Below, piece after piece: positions 44,501 through 54,156 of a DNA stretch of 64,000 bases (positions are counted from its first letter, which is position 1; each line of letters begins with the position of its first letter). The notes below the pieces were generated by a model. That model ran no database searches. It was not told the DNA's origin and was given only the letters and a program-made list of their open reading frames with translations. The position numbers were made by a program, and so were the translations under genes. Origin of the DNA: an uncultured Carboxylicivirga sp. (lineage in GTDB: Bacteria > Bacteroidota > Bacteroidia > Bacteroidales > Marinilabiliaceae); the NCBI RefSeq assembly GCF_963668385.1, contig NZ_OY764327.1, positions 1,736,001-1,800,000 on the forward strand, written 5' to 3'.

Positions 44501-47500
44501 AGTAATGTTGATTACCACATCTGAAGTTGGTTCGGTACGAAGTACGACAGAGAAAGAATCTTGCGAACCATCTTCAGAAGTTTTCGTATCGCCATCAGTT
44601 TGGTTGATAATAATACCTGCAGCATCATTATCCGTATTGGTAACCGGAACAGTTTCTGAGATATTATCATATGTATCATCCGTGTTATCGTTATCAACTG
44701 CGATTGAAAGGTCATAAGTAATATCACCATCTACTAGCACATCATCCACACCTGTTACAGTTACAGTTTGAGGAGTATTCCAGTTGGCCGAAGTAAATGT
44801 CAATTGAGTTTTATCCAACGAACCTTCTGAAGCATCCAGACCAGTAATGTTGATTACGACATCCGAAGTTGGTTCGGTACGAAGTACGACAGAGAAAGAA
44901 TCTTGCGAACCATCTTCAGAAGTTTTCGTATCGCCATCAGTTTGGTTGATAATAATACCTGCAGCATCATTATCCGTATTGGTAACCGGAACAGTTTCTG
45001 AGATATTATCATATGTATCATCCGTGTTATCGTTATCAACTGCGATTGAAAGGTCATAAGTAATATCACCATCTACTAGCACATCATCCGCACCTGTTAC
45101 AGTTACAGTTTGAGGAGTATTCCAGTTGGCCGAAGTAAATGTCAATTGAGTTTTATCCAACGAACCTTCTGAAGCATCCAGACCAGTAATGTTGATTACC
45201 ACATCTGAAGTTGGTTCGGTGCGAAGTACGACAGAGAAAGAATCTTGCGAACCATCTTCTGTAGTTTTCGTATCGCCATCAGTTTGGTTGATAATAATAC
45301 CTGCAGCATCATTATCCGTATTGGTAACCGATACTGTTTCGGAGATATTGTCATATGTATTATCCGAAGTAGCATTATTAACAGCTACAGAAAGAGTATA
45401 AGTAATATCACCATCGACTAGATCATCATCTACACCAGTAACGGTAACAGTTTGAGCCGTATTCCAGTTAGCCGAAGTAAATGTCAATTGTGTTTTATCC
45501 AATGAACCTTCCGAAGCATCTACACCAGTGATGTTGATTACGACATCCGAAGTTGGTTCGGTACGAAGTACGACAGAGAAAGAATCTTGCGAACCATCTT
45601 CTGTAGTTTTAGTATCCCCATCAGTTTGGTTGATAATAATACCTGCAGCATCATTATCCGTATTGGTAACCGGAACAGTTTCTGAGATATTATCATATGT
45701 ATCATCCGTGTTATCGTTATCAACTGCGATTGAAAGGTCATAAGTAATATCACCATCTACTAGCACATCATCCACACCTGTTACAGTTACAGTTTGAGGA
45801 GTATTCCAGTTGGCCGAAGTAAATGTCAATTGAGTTTTATCCAACGAACCTTCTGAAGCATCCAGACCAGTAATGTTGATTACCACATCTGAAGTTGGTT
45901 CGGTACGAAGTACGACAGAGAAAGAATCTTGCGAACCATCTTCTGTAGTTTTAGTATCCCCATCAGTTTGGTAGATGATTATCCCTGCAGCATCATTATC
46001 TGTATTGGTAACCGATACTGTTTCGGAGATATTGTCATATGTATTATCCGAAGTAGCATTATTAACAGCTACAGAAAGAGTATAAGTAATATCACCATCC
46101 ACCAAATTGTCATCCACACCAGTTACGGTAACAGTTTGAGCCGTATTCCAGTTTTCAGAAGTAAATGTTAATTGTGTTTTATCCAATGAACCTTCAGAAG
46201 CATCTACACCAGTGATATTGATTACCACATTTGAAGTAGGTTGCGAATCCAGTTTAACGGTAAAAGAATCAGTTGTTTTATCTTCAGAAGTAGAGTTTGA
46301 TGTACCGGATTGAGTGATTGTAATCCCAGCTACATCATTATCCGTATTGGTAACCGATACTGTTTCGGAGATATTGTCATATGTATCATCCGAAGTAGCA
46401 TTATCAACTGCAATTGAAAGACTATATGAAATATCACCATCGACTAGATCATCATCAACACCAGTTACGGTAACAGTTTGAGCTGTATTCCAGTTACCAG
46501 AAGTAAAAGTCAATTGTGTTTTATCCAATGAACCTTCAGAAGCATCTACACCAGTAATATTGATTACTACATCTGATGTAGGTTGCGAATCCAGTTTAAC
46601 GGTAAAAGAATCAGTTGTTTTATCTTCAGAAGTAGAGTTTGATGTACCGGATTGAGTGATTGTAATCCCAGCTACATCATTATCGGTATTGGTAACCGAT
46701 ACTGTTTCGGAGATATTGTCATATGTATCATCCGAAGTAGCATTATCAACTGCAATTGAAAGACTATATGAAATGTCACCATCGACTAGATCATCATCTA
46801 CACCAGTTACGGTAACAGTTTGAGCCGTATTCCAGTTAGCCGAAGTAAATGTTAATTGTGTTTTATCCAATGAACCTTCCGAAGCATCTACACCAGTAAT
46901 ATTGATTACTACATCTGATGTAGGTTGCGAATCCAGTTTAACGGTAAAAGAATCAGTTGTTTTATCTTCAGAAGTAGAGTTTGATGTACCGGATTGAGTG
47001 ATTGTAATCCCAGCTACATCATTATCGGTATTGGTAACCGATACTGTTTCGGAGATATTGTCATATGTATCATCCGAAGTAGCATTATCAACTGCAATTG
47101 AAAGACTATATGAAATGTCACCATCGACTAGATCATCATCTACACCAGTTACGGTAACAGTTTGAGCCGTATTCCAGTTAGCCGAAGTAAATGTTAATTG
47201 TGTTTTATCCAATGAACCTTCCGAAGCATCTACACCAGTGATATTGATTACCACATCTGAAGTAGGTTGCGAATCCAGTTTAATGGTAAAAGAATCAGTA
47301 GTTTTATCTTCAGAAGTAGAGTTGGATGTACCGGATTGAGTGATTGTAATCCCAGCTACATCATTATCTATAATTGTATAGGTATGAGTAGTATTTGTTC
47401 CTAATGTAGCAAAGGAAGGATTTGAAAGAGTTAATATTACAGTTTCGTCGAGTTCATCAATTTTATCATCATTAATTGATGATATGGTAATAAATCCCGA

Positions 47501-50500
47501 ATTGCTTCCTGCAGCTATTGATAAGGTGCCATTAATTAGCCCATGATCAGAAGAGTTAGCAGATCCACTAACGGAATAATCAACAGTAATTGGGTATGCG
47601 CTAGGAGTAGAAAGGTTTACCTTAACATTTACTGAGTTAACAGATTCACTTCCATTTGAGGAAGTAGTATCAAACGAAATGGTTGGAGCCTCGTCGTTAT
47701 CAATATTAGTTACATTAACACTGTTAATGGATAAATCTTTATAGTCTGTATCTAAACTGCTTGCAGCACCAAAAACTATTTGAAATAACCTGTCGGGTTC
47801 ATCCATAATATCGTCAACAGGAGTTACTGTAATCACTTTTGGTACATTCCAATTTGTTGAATTAAATGTAACGGAGTTAACCGATGTTTGTCCCTCGGCT
47901 GGATTATTAGATGAAATTGATATGCTTACATCGTTTGTTGGAGCGGAGTTTAGAACAATTGTAAAAGTTGCAGTCTGTCCGTCTTCACTAATATCATTCG
48001 AGATAGTTGATACAGTTATACCAGGTCCATCATTATCAGAAATAGTGATTGTTTTTTTCTGATCTGTTTCTTCTTTAGCGTAATCAACAGAAGCGATTTC
48101 TGCAATGACTGTTTCTGCATCTTCAGCAAAAGCATCATCAACCGAAGTGATAGTTATACTACCTGATAGTTGACCTGCAGGTATTACTATAGTGTTTGCA
48201 TTTGTTGCGTTAGTGCCAAGAGCTACATTGTAATCTGTTACACCTGCAGTTCCATCGTAAGATAAGCTTACTGTAACAGGTAGGTAGGTTGTTTGACTCA
48301 GGCTAACTGTGAAAGTGGCTGATTGAGCATTCTCTTGTATAATGGCTTTATCTAAGGATAAATATACCCGAGGAAGATTTTGTCTCCAGTCTCTATCATC
48401 ACCCGGATCATCAACATCAGGATAATCGGTAGGTTTCTCACCTCCGTCCGTTGCGTCTTTTCCGTTTACATCATCAAAGTTGTCGTCCAACCCATCATTG
48501 TCTGTATCGTTAGATGCAGGCAGGATATCACTTATTCCATCACGATTGATGTCATAAGCTTCAATCATATCCGATTCTCCATCTTCATCTGAATCTAAGT
48601 CTTTATAATCGGCTGATAAATCACCATCTGTATCTACCGGATAAGTGCTATAACCACCATTGTCGGTATCGTACGCATCATCTAATCCATCCTGATCTGT
48701 ATCTGTTCCGGTTGGAGCAATATAAGATGCAGTTGCTTGACCTTCGATGTTATCAACAATGCCATCACCGTCAGAATCTATGTCTAAAAAGTCATCTAAT
48801 CCATCACCGTCGGTATCACCCGGAATTGATTGATCATCCATCCAGTCTCCATCTGCATCAGTACCGCCAGTATTATCAATGTCATAAGCATCATCAATAC
48901 CATCATTATCAGCATCAGAGTTTAGAGGTTCAATATTTGATGTTTCGTAATAATCGGCAATGCCGTCGTTATCCGAATCGATATCAAACATATCATAAAT
49001 AGAATCACCATCATGATCAATTTTTGTATTTAAAGATCCTCCTTGGTCGGCATCGTATGCATCATCAATACCATCTTTATCGGTGTCAATACCTGTTTCA
49101 ATTATTTTGTCTCTTGATTCATAGGCATCTGATATTCCATCATTGTCGGAATCTAAGTCGACAAAGTCAGGAGCCGAATCATTGTCATCGTCAGGAAGTA
49201 GGAGAGGAGTACCTCCCATGTCGGGATCTACATTATCGTTTAATCCATCCAAATCATTGTCGACATAATTTGCTAATATGCCTGAAGGATCAGCAATGCC
49301 TCCAGCTTCTTCGGCATCCAAAAAGCCATCATTATCACTATCTAAATCCTGAAAGTCTGGAATATGATCTTTGTCTCTGTCGTAAATATCATTGATCCAG
49401 TCATTGTTAGTGTCAATAAATGGTGGGAAACCAGGTGTATTATCGTCACTATCTTTATAATTAGGGATTCCATCACCATCTGCATCTTTACTTGGATCGA
49501 AGCCAGAACCACCATCTTCGTCTGAATCAAGAATTCCATCATTATCTGTATCTAAATCACATTCATCACTAATGCCATCGAAATCAGAGTCAACATCAGA
49601 ATAAATAAAATCGAAGTAAGACACAATACCACCATCTGTACCATCGGTAGAACCGTTACGTTTACCACTTAGGTGTTCTCCACCTTCTCCTCCTGTAGCC
49701 ACTACATTAATGCCAGAAGGAAGTTGAGGAAGGTTGTATAGGAAGGCACCACCTCCACCACCACCACCCGGGCCATGAAGGGTTGATGTTTGTAAATCCT
49801 GACCATCGCCACCGCTAACGTTAATGGTTAATGATCCTTCAAATTCTTTTATTTCGAAAGCCACGGTACCACCACCGCCACCGCCGCCACCACCATCAAT
49901 GCCGGTTCCGGCAGCTGAAGGAGATGATCCTGAAGCATCAATTACATGATTATTACAAATAATTTTATTGGCTCTGATAACGACTAAACCACCGCCATTA
50001 GCGGCTGTTGCTGAATTGCCATTTGTTACAAAACCGGCACCACCGGCACCACCAAAATAAATACGGTTGGTATTGATGTACTGAACCATGCTAGTACCTC
50101 CAATACCACCAGCAGTTACAACAGGATTACCGCTATCTTCGGCGTTACACCAGCGATCACCTCCATTACCACCGGCGCCGAAGTTGGAACCACCACCACC
50201 ACCGGTGTCGCCGCTAACTCCGCCACCACCACCGTTTGCACGGGGGGCACGTCCGCCGTTTGTATTAGGATCGTCCACAACAATTCCCTGTCCTTTAGGA
50301 CTAACGTCACTATTTGATGATGGTTTTACCATTTGTGTTGCAGGGTCAATACTACAGTTATCAGGTGAACCATTTGTATTTACCACTACTCCCTGATAAC
50401 CTTTACCATGAACATCAATATCAGCATTCATGGTTAGGGTACCATCAACAAATATGGCTACAATACCCCCTCTGCCTGTATTTGGATCCCATGCATCAGC

Positions 50501-50962
50501 TATAAGGTCGTTGTTGATTTCAACATCGCCAGAATATGTTGGAACCTTTACTAATTGAATAAGTCCCAGATTATCGTAAGTTCTTTTTAATCCGCCTCTG
50601 GGATAGATAATTTTGTTGTCATAGTCAACTTTACCAACTAAGAAAAACTCGTAGTTACCAGCATTACCAATGTCGGTAATCTGACCTCCCGAGGCCGAGT
50701 TGGTAACATCAATTGTTGCACCTTTCATTTGAACGATTAGTACTCGGTCTCCCGGATTAAATCCGGAAGCATCACTAACCTCAATTCTGTACCAACAGTC
50801 TTCTCCAGTTGCACAATCTTCACATCCAGGATCTGTCACTTTAATGATATCCACATAATTATTCACCGTACCACTTATTACCGTTTGGCTAAATAAGGAA
50901 TGAGAATACATCATCAGCAAAGCCCCAAAGAAGAGCCTTGTAATTAACTTTTTTGCTTTCAT
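41531..50962 (-). CDS. giant T9SS-secreted adhesin with Calx-beta and TSP3 repeats
   Basis: The 3143-residue protein begins with a signal peptide (residues 1-25, FSQ). A beta-rich, glycine-rich region with runs of GGGGG follows (about 190-430), then a first set of thrombospondin type 3-like calcium repeats (DxDxDG pattern, about 450-830). Three diverged Calx-beta-type domains come next, then thirteen 114-residue repeats (about 1200-2682) opening with AGI..TQ and holding SEDGS, TSDVVINITG and WNT.QTVTVTGVDD. One or two Ig/cadherin-like modules (about 2690-2860) and a second TSP3 set follow. The last ~90 residues are the type B gliding/T9SS sorting domain (FSPNNDGDNDTYNIP... GYIYLNR). It should be secreted and held at the surface, acting in adhesion. 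PorP/SprF and OmpA genes follow. Confidence 0.92.
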   Translation of the reverse strand: MKAKKLITRLFFGALLMMYSHSLFSQTVISGTVNNYVDIIKVTDPGCEDCATGEDCWYRIEVSDASGFNPGDRVLIVQMKGATIDVTNSASGGQITDIGNAGNYEFFLVGKVDYDNKIIYPRGGLKRTYDNLGLIQLVKVPTYSGDVEINNDLIADAWDPNTGRGGIVAIFVDGTLTMNADIDVHGKGYQGVVVNTNGSPDNCSIDPATQMVKPSSNSDVSPKGQGIVVDDPNTNGGRAPRANGGGGGVSGDTGGGGGSNFGAGGNGGDRWCNAEDSGNPVVTAGGIGGTSMVQYINTNRIYFGGAGGAGFVTNGNSATAANGGGLVVIRANKIICNNHVIDASGSSPSAAGTGIDGGGGGGGGGTVAFEIKEFEGSLTINVSGGDGQDLQTSTLHGPGGGGGGGAFLYNLPQLPSGINVVATGGEGGEHLSGKRNGSTDGTDGGIVSYFDFIYSDVDSDFDGISDECDLDTDNDGILDSDEDGGSGFDPSKDADGDGIPNYKDSDDNTPGFPPFIDTNNDWINDIYDRDKDHIPDFQDLDSDNDGFLDAEEAGGIADPSGILANYVDNDLDGLNDNVDPDMGGTPLLLPDDDNDSAPDFVDLDSDNDGISDAYESRDKIIETGIDTDKDGIDDAYDADQGGSLNTKIDHDGDSIYDMFDIDSDNDGIADYYETSNIEPLNSDADNDGIDDAYDIDNTGGTDADGDWMDDQSIPGDTDGDGLDDFLDIDSDGDGIVDNIEGQATASYIAPTGTDTDQDGLDDAYDTDNGGYSTYPVDTDGDLSADYKDLDSDEDGESDMIEAYDINRDGISDILPASNDTDNDGLDDNFDDVNGKDATDGGEKPTDYPDVDDPGDDRDWRQNLPRVYLSLDKAIIQENAQSATFTVSLSQTTYLPVTVSLSYDGTAGVTDYNVALGTNATNANTIVIPAGQLSGSITITSVDDAFAEDAETVIAEIASVDYAKEETDQKKTITISDNDGPGITVSTISNDISEDGQTATFTIVLNSAPTNDVSISISSNNPAEGQTSVNSVTFNSTNWNVPKVITVTPVDDIMDEPDRLFQIVFGAASSLDTDYKDLSINSVNVTNIDNDEAPTISFDTTSSNGSESVNSVNVKVNLSTPSAYPITVDYSVSGSANSSDHGLINGTLSIAAGSNSGFITISSINDDKIDELDETVILTLSNPSFATLGTNTTHTYTIIDNDVAGITITQSGTSNSTSEDKTTDSFTIKLDSQPTSDVVINITGVDASEGSLDKTQLTFTSANWNTAQTVTVTGVDDDLVDGDISYSLSIAVDNATSDDTYDNISETVSVTNTDNDVAGITITQSGTSNSTSEDKTTDSFTVKLDSQPTSDVVINITGVDASEGSLDKTQLTFTSANWNTAQTVTVTGVDDDLVDGDISYSLSIAVDNATSDDTYDNISETVSVTNTDNDVAGITITQSGTSNSTSEDKTTDSFTVKLDSQPTSDVVINITGVDASEGSLDKTQLTFTSGNWNTAQTVTVTGVDDDLVDGDISYSLSIAVDNATSDDTYDNISETVSVTNTDNDVAGITITQSGTSNSTSEDKTTDSFTVKLDSQPTSNVVINITGVDASEGSLDKTQLTFTSENWNTAQTVTVTGVDDNLVDGDITYTLSVAVNNATSDNTYDNISETVSVTNTDNDAAGIIIYQTDGDTKTTEDGSQDSFSVVLRTEPTSDVVINITGLDASEGSLDKTQLTFTSANWNTPQTVTVTGVDDVLVDGDITYDLSIAVDNDNTDDTYDNISETVPVTNTDNDAAGIIINQTDGDTKTTEDGSQDSFSVVLRTEPTSDVVINITGVDASEGSLDKTQLTFTSANWNTAQTVTVTGVDDDLVDGDITYTLSVAVNNATSDNTYDNISETVSVTNTDNDAAGIIINQTDGDTKTTEDGSQDSFSVVLRTEPTSDVVINITGLDASEGSLDKTQLTFTSANWNTPQTVTVTGADDVLVDGDITYDLSIAVDNDNTDDTYDNISETVPVTNTDNDAAGIIINQTDGDTKTSEDGSQDSFSVVLRTEPTSDVVINITGLDASEGSLDKTQLTFTSANWNTPQTVTVTGVDDVLVDGDITYDLSIAVDNDNTDDTYDNISETVPVTNTDNDAAGIIINQTDGDTKTSEDGSQDSFSVVLRTEPTSDVVINITGVDDSEGSLDKSQLTFTSTNWNTAQTVTVTGVDDELVDGDITYSLSVAVNNDTSDDTYDNISETVSVINTDNDAAGIIINQTDGDTKTSEDGNSDSFSVVLRTEPTSDVVINITGLDASEGSLDKTQLTFTSANWNTPQTVTVTGVDDELVDGDITYDLSIAVDNDNSDDTYDNISETVSVINTDNDAAGIIINQTDGDTKTSEDGNSDSFSVVLRTEPTSDVVINITGLDASEGSLDKTQLTFTSANWNTPQTVTVTGVDDELVDGDITYDLSIAVDNDNSDDTYDNISETVSVTNTDNDAAGIIINQTDGDTKTTEDGSQDSFSVVLRTEPTSDVVINITGVDASEGSLNRSQLTFTSANWDTPQTVTITGVNDYLVDGDISYTLSIAVNNASSDDTYDGIDENVSVTNMDNDVAGIIVTETNGYTETSEDENADYFYVVLRTKPTSDVQINITGIDASEGLLDKYQLTFTSTNWSTAQMVTVKGMDDDLVDGDITYTLSVAVDNATSDDTYDDIREAVSVTNTDNDLEVTEIIANDDVAQTDMNTDVTINVLENDINVNTSEANITITSKIVGGTAVINSDNTITVVPSTGFTGEISLTYEVCNAENVCASAKITVTVNAINQAPVAIDDQYSVVEGNTLEGASLLNNDSDPDGDDLTINITPIAIPDHGSLIIHTDGTFTYTPDEEYIGEDSFTYEVCDNGTPQQCSSATVFITVEKWDNDGDGISNEIEGDVDTDGDGTLDRDDTDSDNDGILDEEEGNIDSDGDSTANYKDTDSDDDGIPDEVEGTDDADDDGLPNYIDPDSDGDGLSDAEEGTDDYDNDGLPNYLDDDSDNDGVSDAVEGDVDTDQDGMPDYLDEDSDNDGVLDINEGEGDCDNDGIENRLDPDRCYGEYELELFEGFSPNNDGDNDTYNIPWLYQFNQVSIEVFNRWGNVVYKQGRYQNNWNGESNVGFSIGKDLPVGTYYYIIKVHDINKTLTGYIYLNR
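42917..47363. repeat. thirteen tandem 342-bp units inside the adhesin gene
   Basis: The adhesin contains thirteen in-frame units of 114 codons. Reading along the protein, four begin with an ITITQSGTSNSTSEDKTTDS version, eight with an IINQTDGDTKT(T/S)EDG version, and the last is diverged. Several neighbouring units are nearly identical at the DNA level, while their halves mix independently, suggesting recombination between units. Long secondary frames on both strands here are by-products of this repetition. Confidence 0.92.
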
Positions 50963-51618
50963 TAAAATTTGATTCTATACTTATTTACATATTAGACATA
51001 ACCACTAACATCAGCATACGATCTTAGTTTGGTTTTTGATTAACTTTTTAGGAGAAATGCTCTTTTTCTTTGATCAATGTTTTTATTCAGTACACAAATG
51101 AATAAGAAGTTGTATAAAACAAAATAAATACGAAGTAAAGCAATGGAAGCGCCTAGATATAAGGGTTAATGAATGTTAATAAGCACATTAAGCGTGTAAT
51201 ATGTTAATTAAGGTTGGTGGTTATTTTTGTAAGGAGCTAATTATAATATAATTAAGCAATGGTTTGCCTAATTAAAATGAGACTTTATTTAGAAAGAGCT
51301 TTTTTGTATTTATTTGATTGATGGATTGTATTTCTACAAGTACAGAGTTATATCTTTTTACAGTGATAGATCAATAATGTGTAATGTTTATTCTTACTAG
51401 ATTAAGATGCTTAATATTTAAGAGTTATATTTTTGTTTTAATAGTAAGTGGTGTGTTTAGATTGAATGATTAATTATGTACTGTAGTGTTAATGTAAAAA
51501 AATATTTGTAAAATTATAACATTTCAATATTTAGTGCGTAGTATTGTCAAAATATACGAATTCTATTAATCTCCTATCTCTATCTATATTTATTAACTAA
51601 ATTAATTACGTTATATAC
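50963..51618. other. 656-bp AT-rich intergenic region
   Basis: This lies between the divergent starts of the adhesin and the 51619 lipoprotein. I see no gene. An imperfect palindrome (GCTAATTATA facing TATAATTAAGC, 51236-51257) is the only clear structure, and no promoter of good score was found by eye. It presumably holds the divergent control regions of both genes. Confidence 0.6.
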
Positions 51619-52227
51619 ATGAAACAAATTTATGTATTAAAGGTGAGTGTACTGTTTATCGCATTTCTGTTTTCTTGTAATAATACAGATCAAAATGAAA
51701 TGTTTTCAGGGCCTTTAGAGCCTTTTTTTAGAAAGATAGTAGAGGTTATAGATAGGCATCAGCTCGCTGAATTAAATCAAGAGTATAATAAATGGGTTGC
51801 TTTAAATAATGAAAATGAGATTAAAAGAGTAAACGAAGAATTTGCTCTTGGTCATCAATCGGTTATAAACGAAATTACTCAATTGTTTCCGGTTAATTCG
51901 ATTAAACTTCCATTTGAAGAAACGCCAGATAGTAAATTATTAGTCAAACTTAATAAGTTATCGTTAGCATCATACCAGTTTCCTTGGGAAACGGCATTAA
52001 GACTCTCTTATAAAGTAAGTATGAGTTGTGAAAAAATAGCTGATGCCGGAATCTTGATGGTGCGTTTGGAGTATTATGATGTGGAAGATGATGTTATTAT
52101 GTCATCAAATATTCCCATCACAAATACAGGACTTTACACCTTCGAAATCAGGCCCGAAGTGACATTTTATAGGTTCAAAAATATCAAAGTCAAAGTTATT
52201 GATCCATCATTGAAACAACAAAATTAA
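51619..52227 (+). CDS. small lipoprotein of unknown function
   Basis: The 202-residue protein has a lipobox with C20 (LFIAFLFSCNN), so it is likely lipid-anchored. The N-terminal half is helical (LNQEYNKWVALNNENEIKRV), and the C-terminal half appears beta-rich, ending FRFKNIKVKVIDPSLKQQN-like (actual YRFKNIKVKVID). No family is recognised. It is 69 bp ahead of a chemoreceptor-like pseudogene on the same strand. It might have served as a periplasmic ligand-binding partner, though this is a guess. The body has no Cys beyond the lipid-anchored one and two others (positions not conserved in any motif). Confidence 0.65.
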   Translation: MKQIYVLKVSVLFIAFLFSCNNTDQNEMFSGPLEPFFRKIVEVIDRHQLAELNQEYNKWVALNNENEIKRVNEEFALGHQSVINEITQLFPVNSIKLPFEETPDSKLLVKLNKLSLASYQFPWETALRLSYKVSMSCEKIADAGILMVRLEYYDVEDDVIMSSNIPITNTGLYTFEIRPEVTFYRFKNIKVKVIDPSLKQQN

Positions 52228-52296
52228 TAAAGTAGAAGCCATGAAACAGAAATTGTTTCAGGTGTGTTAGGTGTTATTTGATTGAAAAATTACTAT

Positions 52297-53986
52297 ATGA
52301 AAACCAAAATCAAGATAAATATAGCTTCGAAGACCATCATTATTGTGGCGGTCTTTTTTGCATTGTCCTTACTAGTTATTCTTATTAGTCGTGTTACGCT
52401 ACAAAAGTTCTCGGATGATATTGATAATATGGCGTCGCTGAATTATTACGAAAGTTTTATAACCAATGCAAATGTTGCACAGTTAGCCTTTGTTTTATCA
52501 AGTAGTAATGGCGAAGAGCCTAATTCGTGGTATCGACAGGATTATGAGTTTCAGAATATGTTTGGATATAATATTCTAAAGTCGTTAAGGAATAATATAA
52601 AGGATAGTGACGATTATGTATTTGATCAGGAGCGAGCTTTGAATAATCAGTTAGAGTACGATAGAGTTGGAGCTGAGTATATTGCTCAGATTGATTTGAG
52701 AAACTACTATCAAAAAGAGTTAGTTAATTGTGCTGAAGATATATTTGCATCTAATCAAATATCAAAGTCGGTTAAAGAGAAAGTTAAGAGTTTGCTACTC
52801 GCGTTTGTATTTCTTCAAATGGAGCGTAATGATCATCAGTATGATGAGTACAACAAGGCAGTACAATCCTTCGAATCTTTGCTATATAAACAAACAGGCA
52901 TTACAAAGGAGAAATTGTTGACGTTTTACGACACGCATCAAAAGCTGAGGGATGTAAATAATGTGAATAGTACTATATTTTATAATGTATTATCCAAGTG
53001 GGATCAAAGTCGCATTTATCCTAATCAGTTGAAAATTGCCATTCAAAACCAGATAGGTGTTATTCATAATAGAATTAATAATCTATTCTCAGGAGTAGTG
53101 GTGTTTCTTATTCTGATGTCGGCCGTGATAGCATATTATTTTATTACAAATATTAGTAAAGGAGTTAAAGGTAATATTGCCATTACCGATGAAGTGAGTA
53201 AAGGAAATCTGGACTTTATTCTGCCTGATACAATCCAGAAGCGGGATGATGAGTTTAATAAAATTGGCTATGCTTTATTAAGTATGGGCCTGAAATTAAA
53301 AAGGGTAGTGGAGAGTATTTATGTGAATATATCAGAGATTAAATCTCGTTCTGAGCAACTTCATGCCATATCCAATAGTATTGCATCCGAAGCAAATAAC
53401 CAAGCTTCATCCATCGAAGAGATCTCATCATCTATGGAAGAAATGTTATCCAATATTGAGCAAACAAGTCAGAATACAGCTGAAACAAATTCGATTATCA
53501 ATACGCTAAGTAGCGAAATAAAGGATGTGGTGACGGTGTCGCAGCAAAGTGCCAATTCTATTAGCCATGCCATGGAGAAAATTTCGATTGTAAACGATAT
53601 TGCCTTTCAAACTAATATTCTGGCTCTTAATGCGGCTGTTGAGGCGGCTAGAGCTGGTGAAGCTGGCCGAAAAAAGTAAAGTGGCTGCCGGAGAAATGAA
53701 TGAATTACTAAGGCATTCGGTAGAAGTATCAGCTAGTTCGGTTGAAAAATTGGAATTAATGGTACCGGAAGTTTTACGATCTGGGGAAATGATGAATCAT
53801 ATAGTGGCTTCGAACAACGAGCTGGTGAGTGGTGCTAATATGGTTAATCAATCTATTGTTGAGTTAAATCGAATTAGTCAGGAGAGTATTGTTGTTGCTG
53901 AAAAGTTAGCTAATGAATCAAACGATTTGGATAGTATGTCGTTGTCCATTGTTGATCAGGTTAAATTTTTCAAACAAGAAGTCTAA
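52297..53986 (+). pseudogene. methyl-accepting chemotaxis protein, disrupted by a small deletion
   Basis: The ATG at 52297 opens a chemoreceptor: first membrane helix near residues 8-30, an extracytoplasmic helical sensor (residues ~35-255), a second helix (VVVFLILMSAVIAYYFIT), a HAMP-like stretch and the signalling domain. The frame runs through the conserved IAFQTNILALNAAVEAARAG, then breaks after GEAG and stops at 53677-53679. A second frame resumes at once with LAEKSKVAAGEMNELLRHSV and runs to 53986. Compared with the intact receptor at 28149 ([15 protein letters not shown]), the missing part is about 13-14 residues at the CheA/CheW contact tip. The junction (53659-53668) is a single GAAGCTGGCC. 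In typical sequences the flanks, GEAG and RKLAEKS, would each give GAAGCTGGC, so loss between short repeats fits. Confidence 0.85.
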
Positions 53987-53994
53987 TTTTTATT

Positions 53995-54030
53995 GCCGGA
54001 ATGAGATGTGATCTTATTCTGGCTTTTTTG
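53995..54030 (+). terminator. terminator after the chemoreceptor pseudogene
   Basis: GCCGGAATGAGAT and ATCTTATTCTGGC pair with two G-U-type positions around GTG and are followed by a T-run. Confidence 0.75.
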
Positions 54031-54156
54031 TAATTTACTTGTAAAAATAAGGCTCTTTAGTTTAAGTTTTGTCAAATATTAACGTTGAGTATGGTAAAAG
54101 TTATGGGGTAAATAAAAAATCATTATTTTTCGGCTTTTAACCTTGTACCTATTAAT

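Noticed and set aside
41977-50505. Many secondary frames of 60-120 codons inside the adhesin gene
   Set aside because: They recur at 342-bp intervals or within the DxDxDG repeats and are shadows of the repeated coding sequence.
53600-53986. Separate 128-residue gene after the chemoreceptor
   Set aside because: It is the out-of-frame 3' part of the same receptor, continuing its conserved helices after the deletion.
52297-53986. Simple one-base sequencing error as cause of the frame break
   Set aside because: A one-base change cannot explain the loss of about 13-14 conserved residues at the same point; a multi-base deletion fits better. An assembly artefact is still possible.
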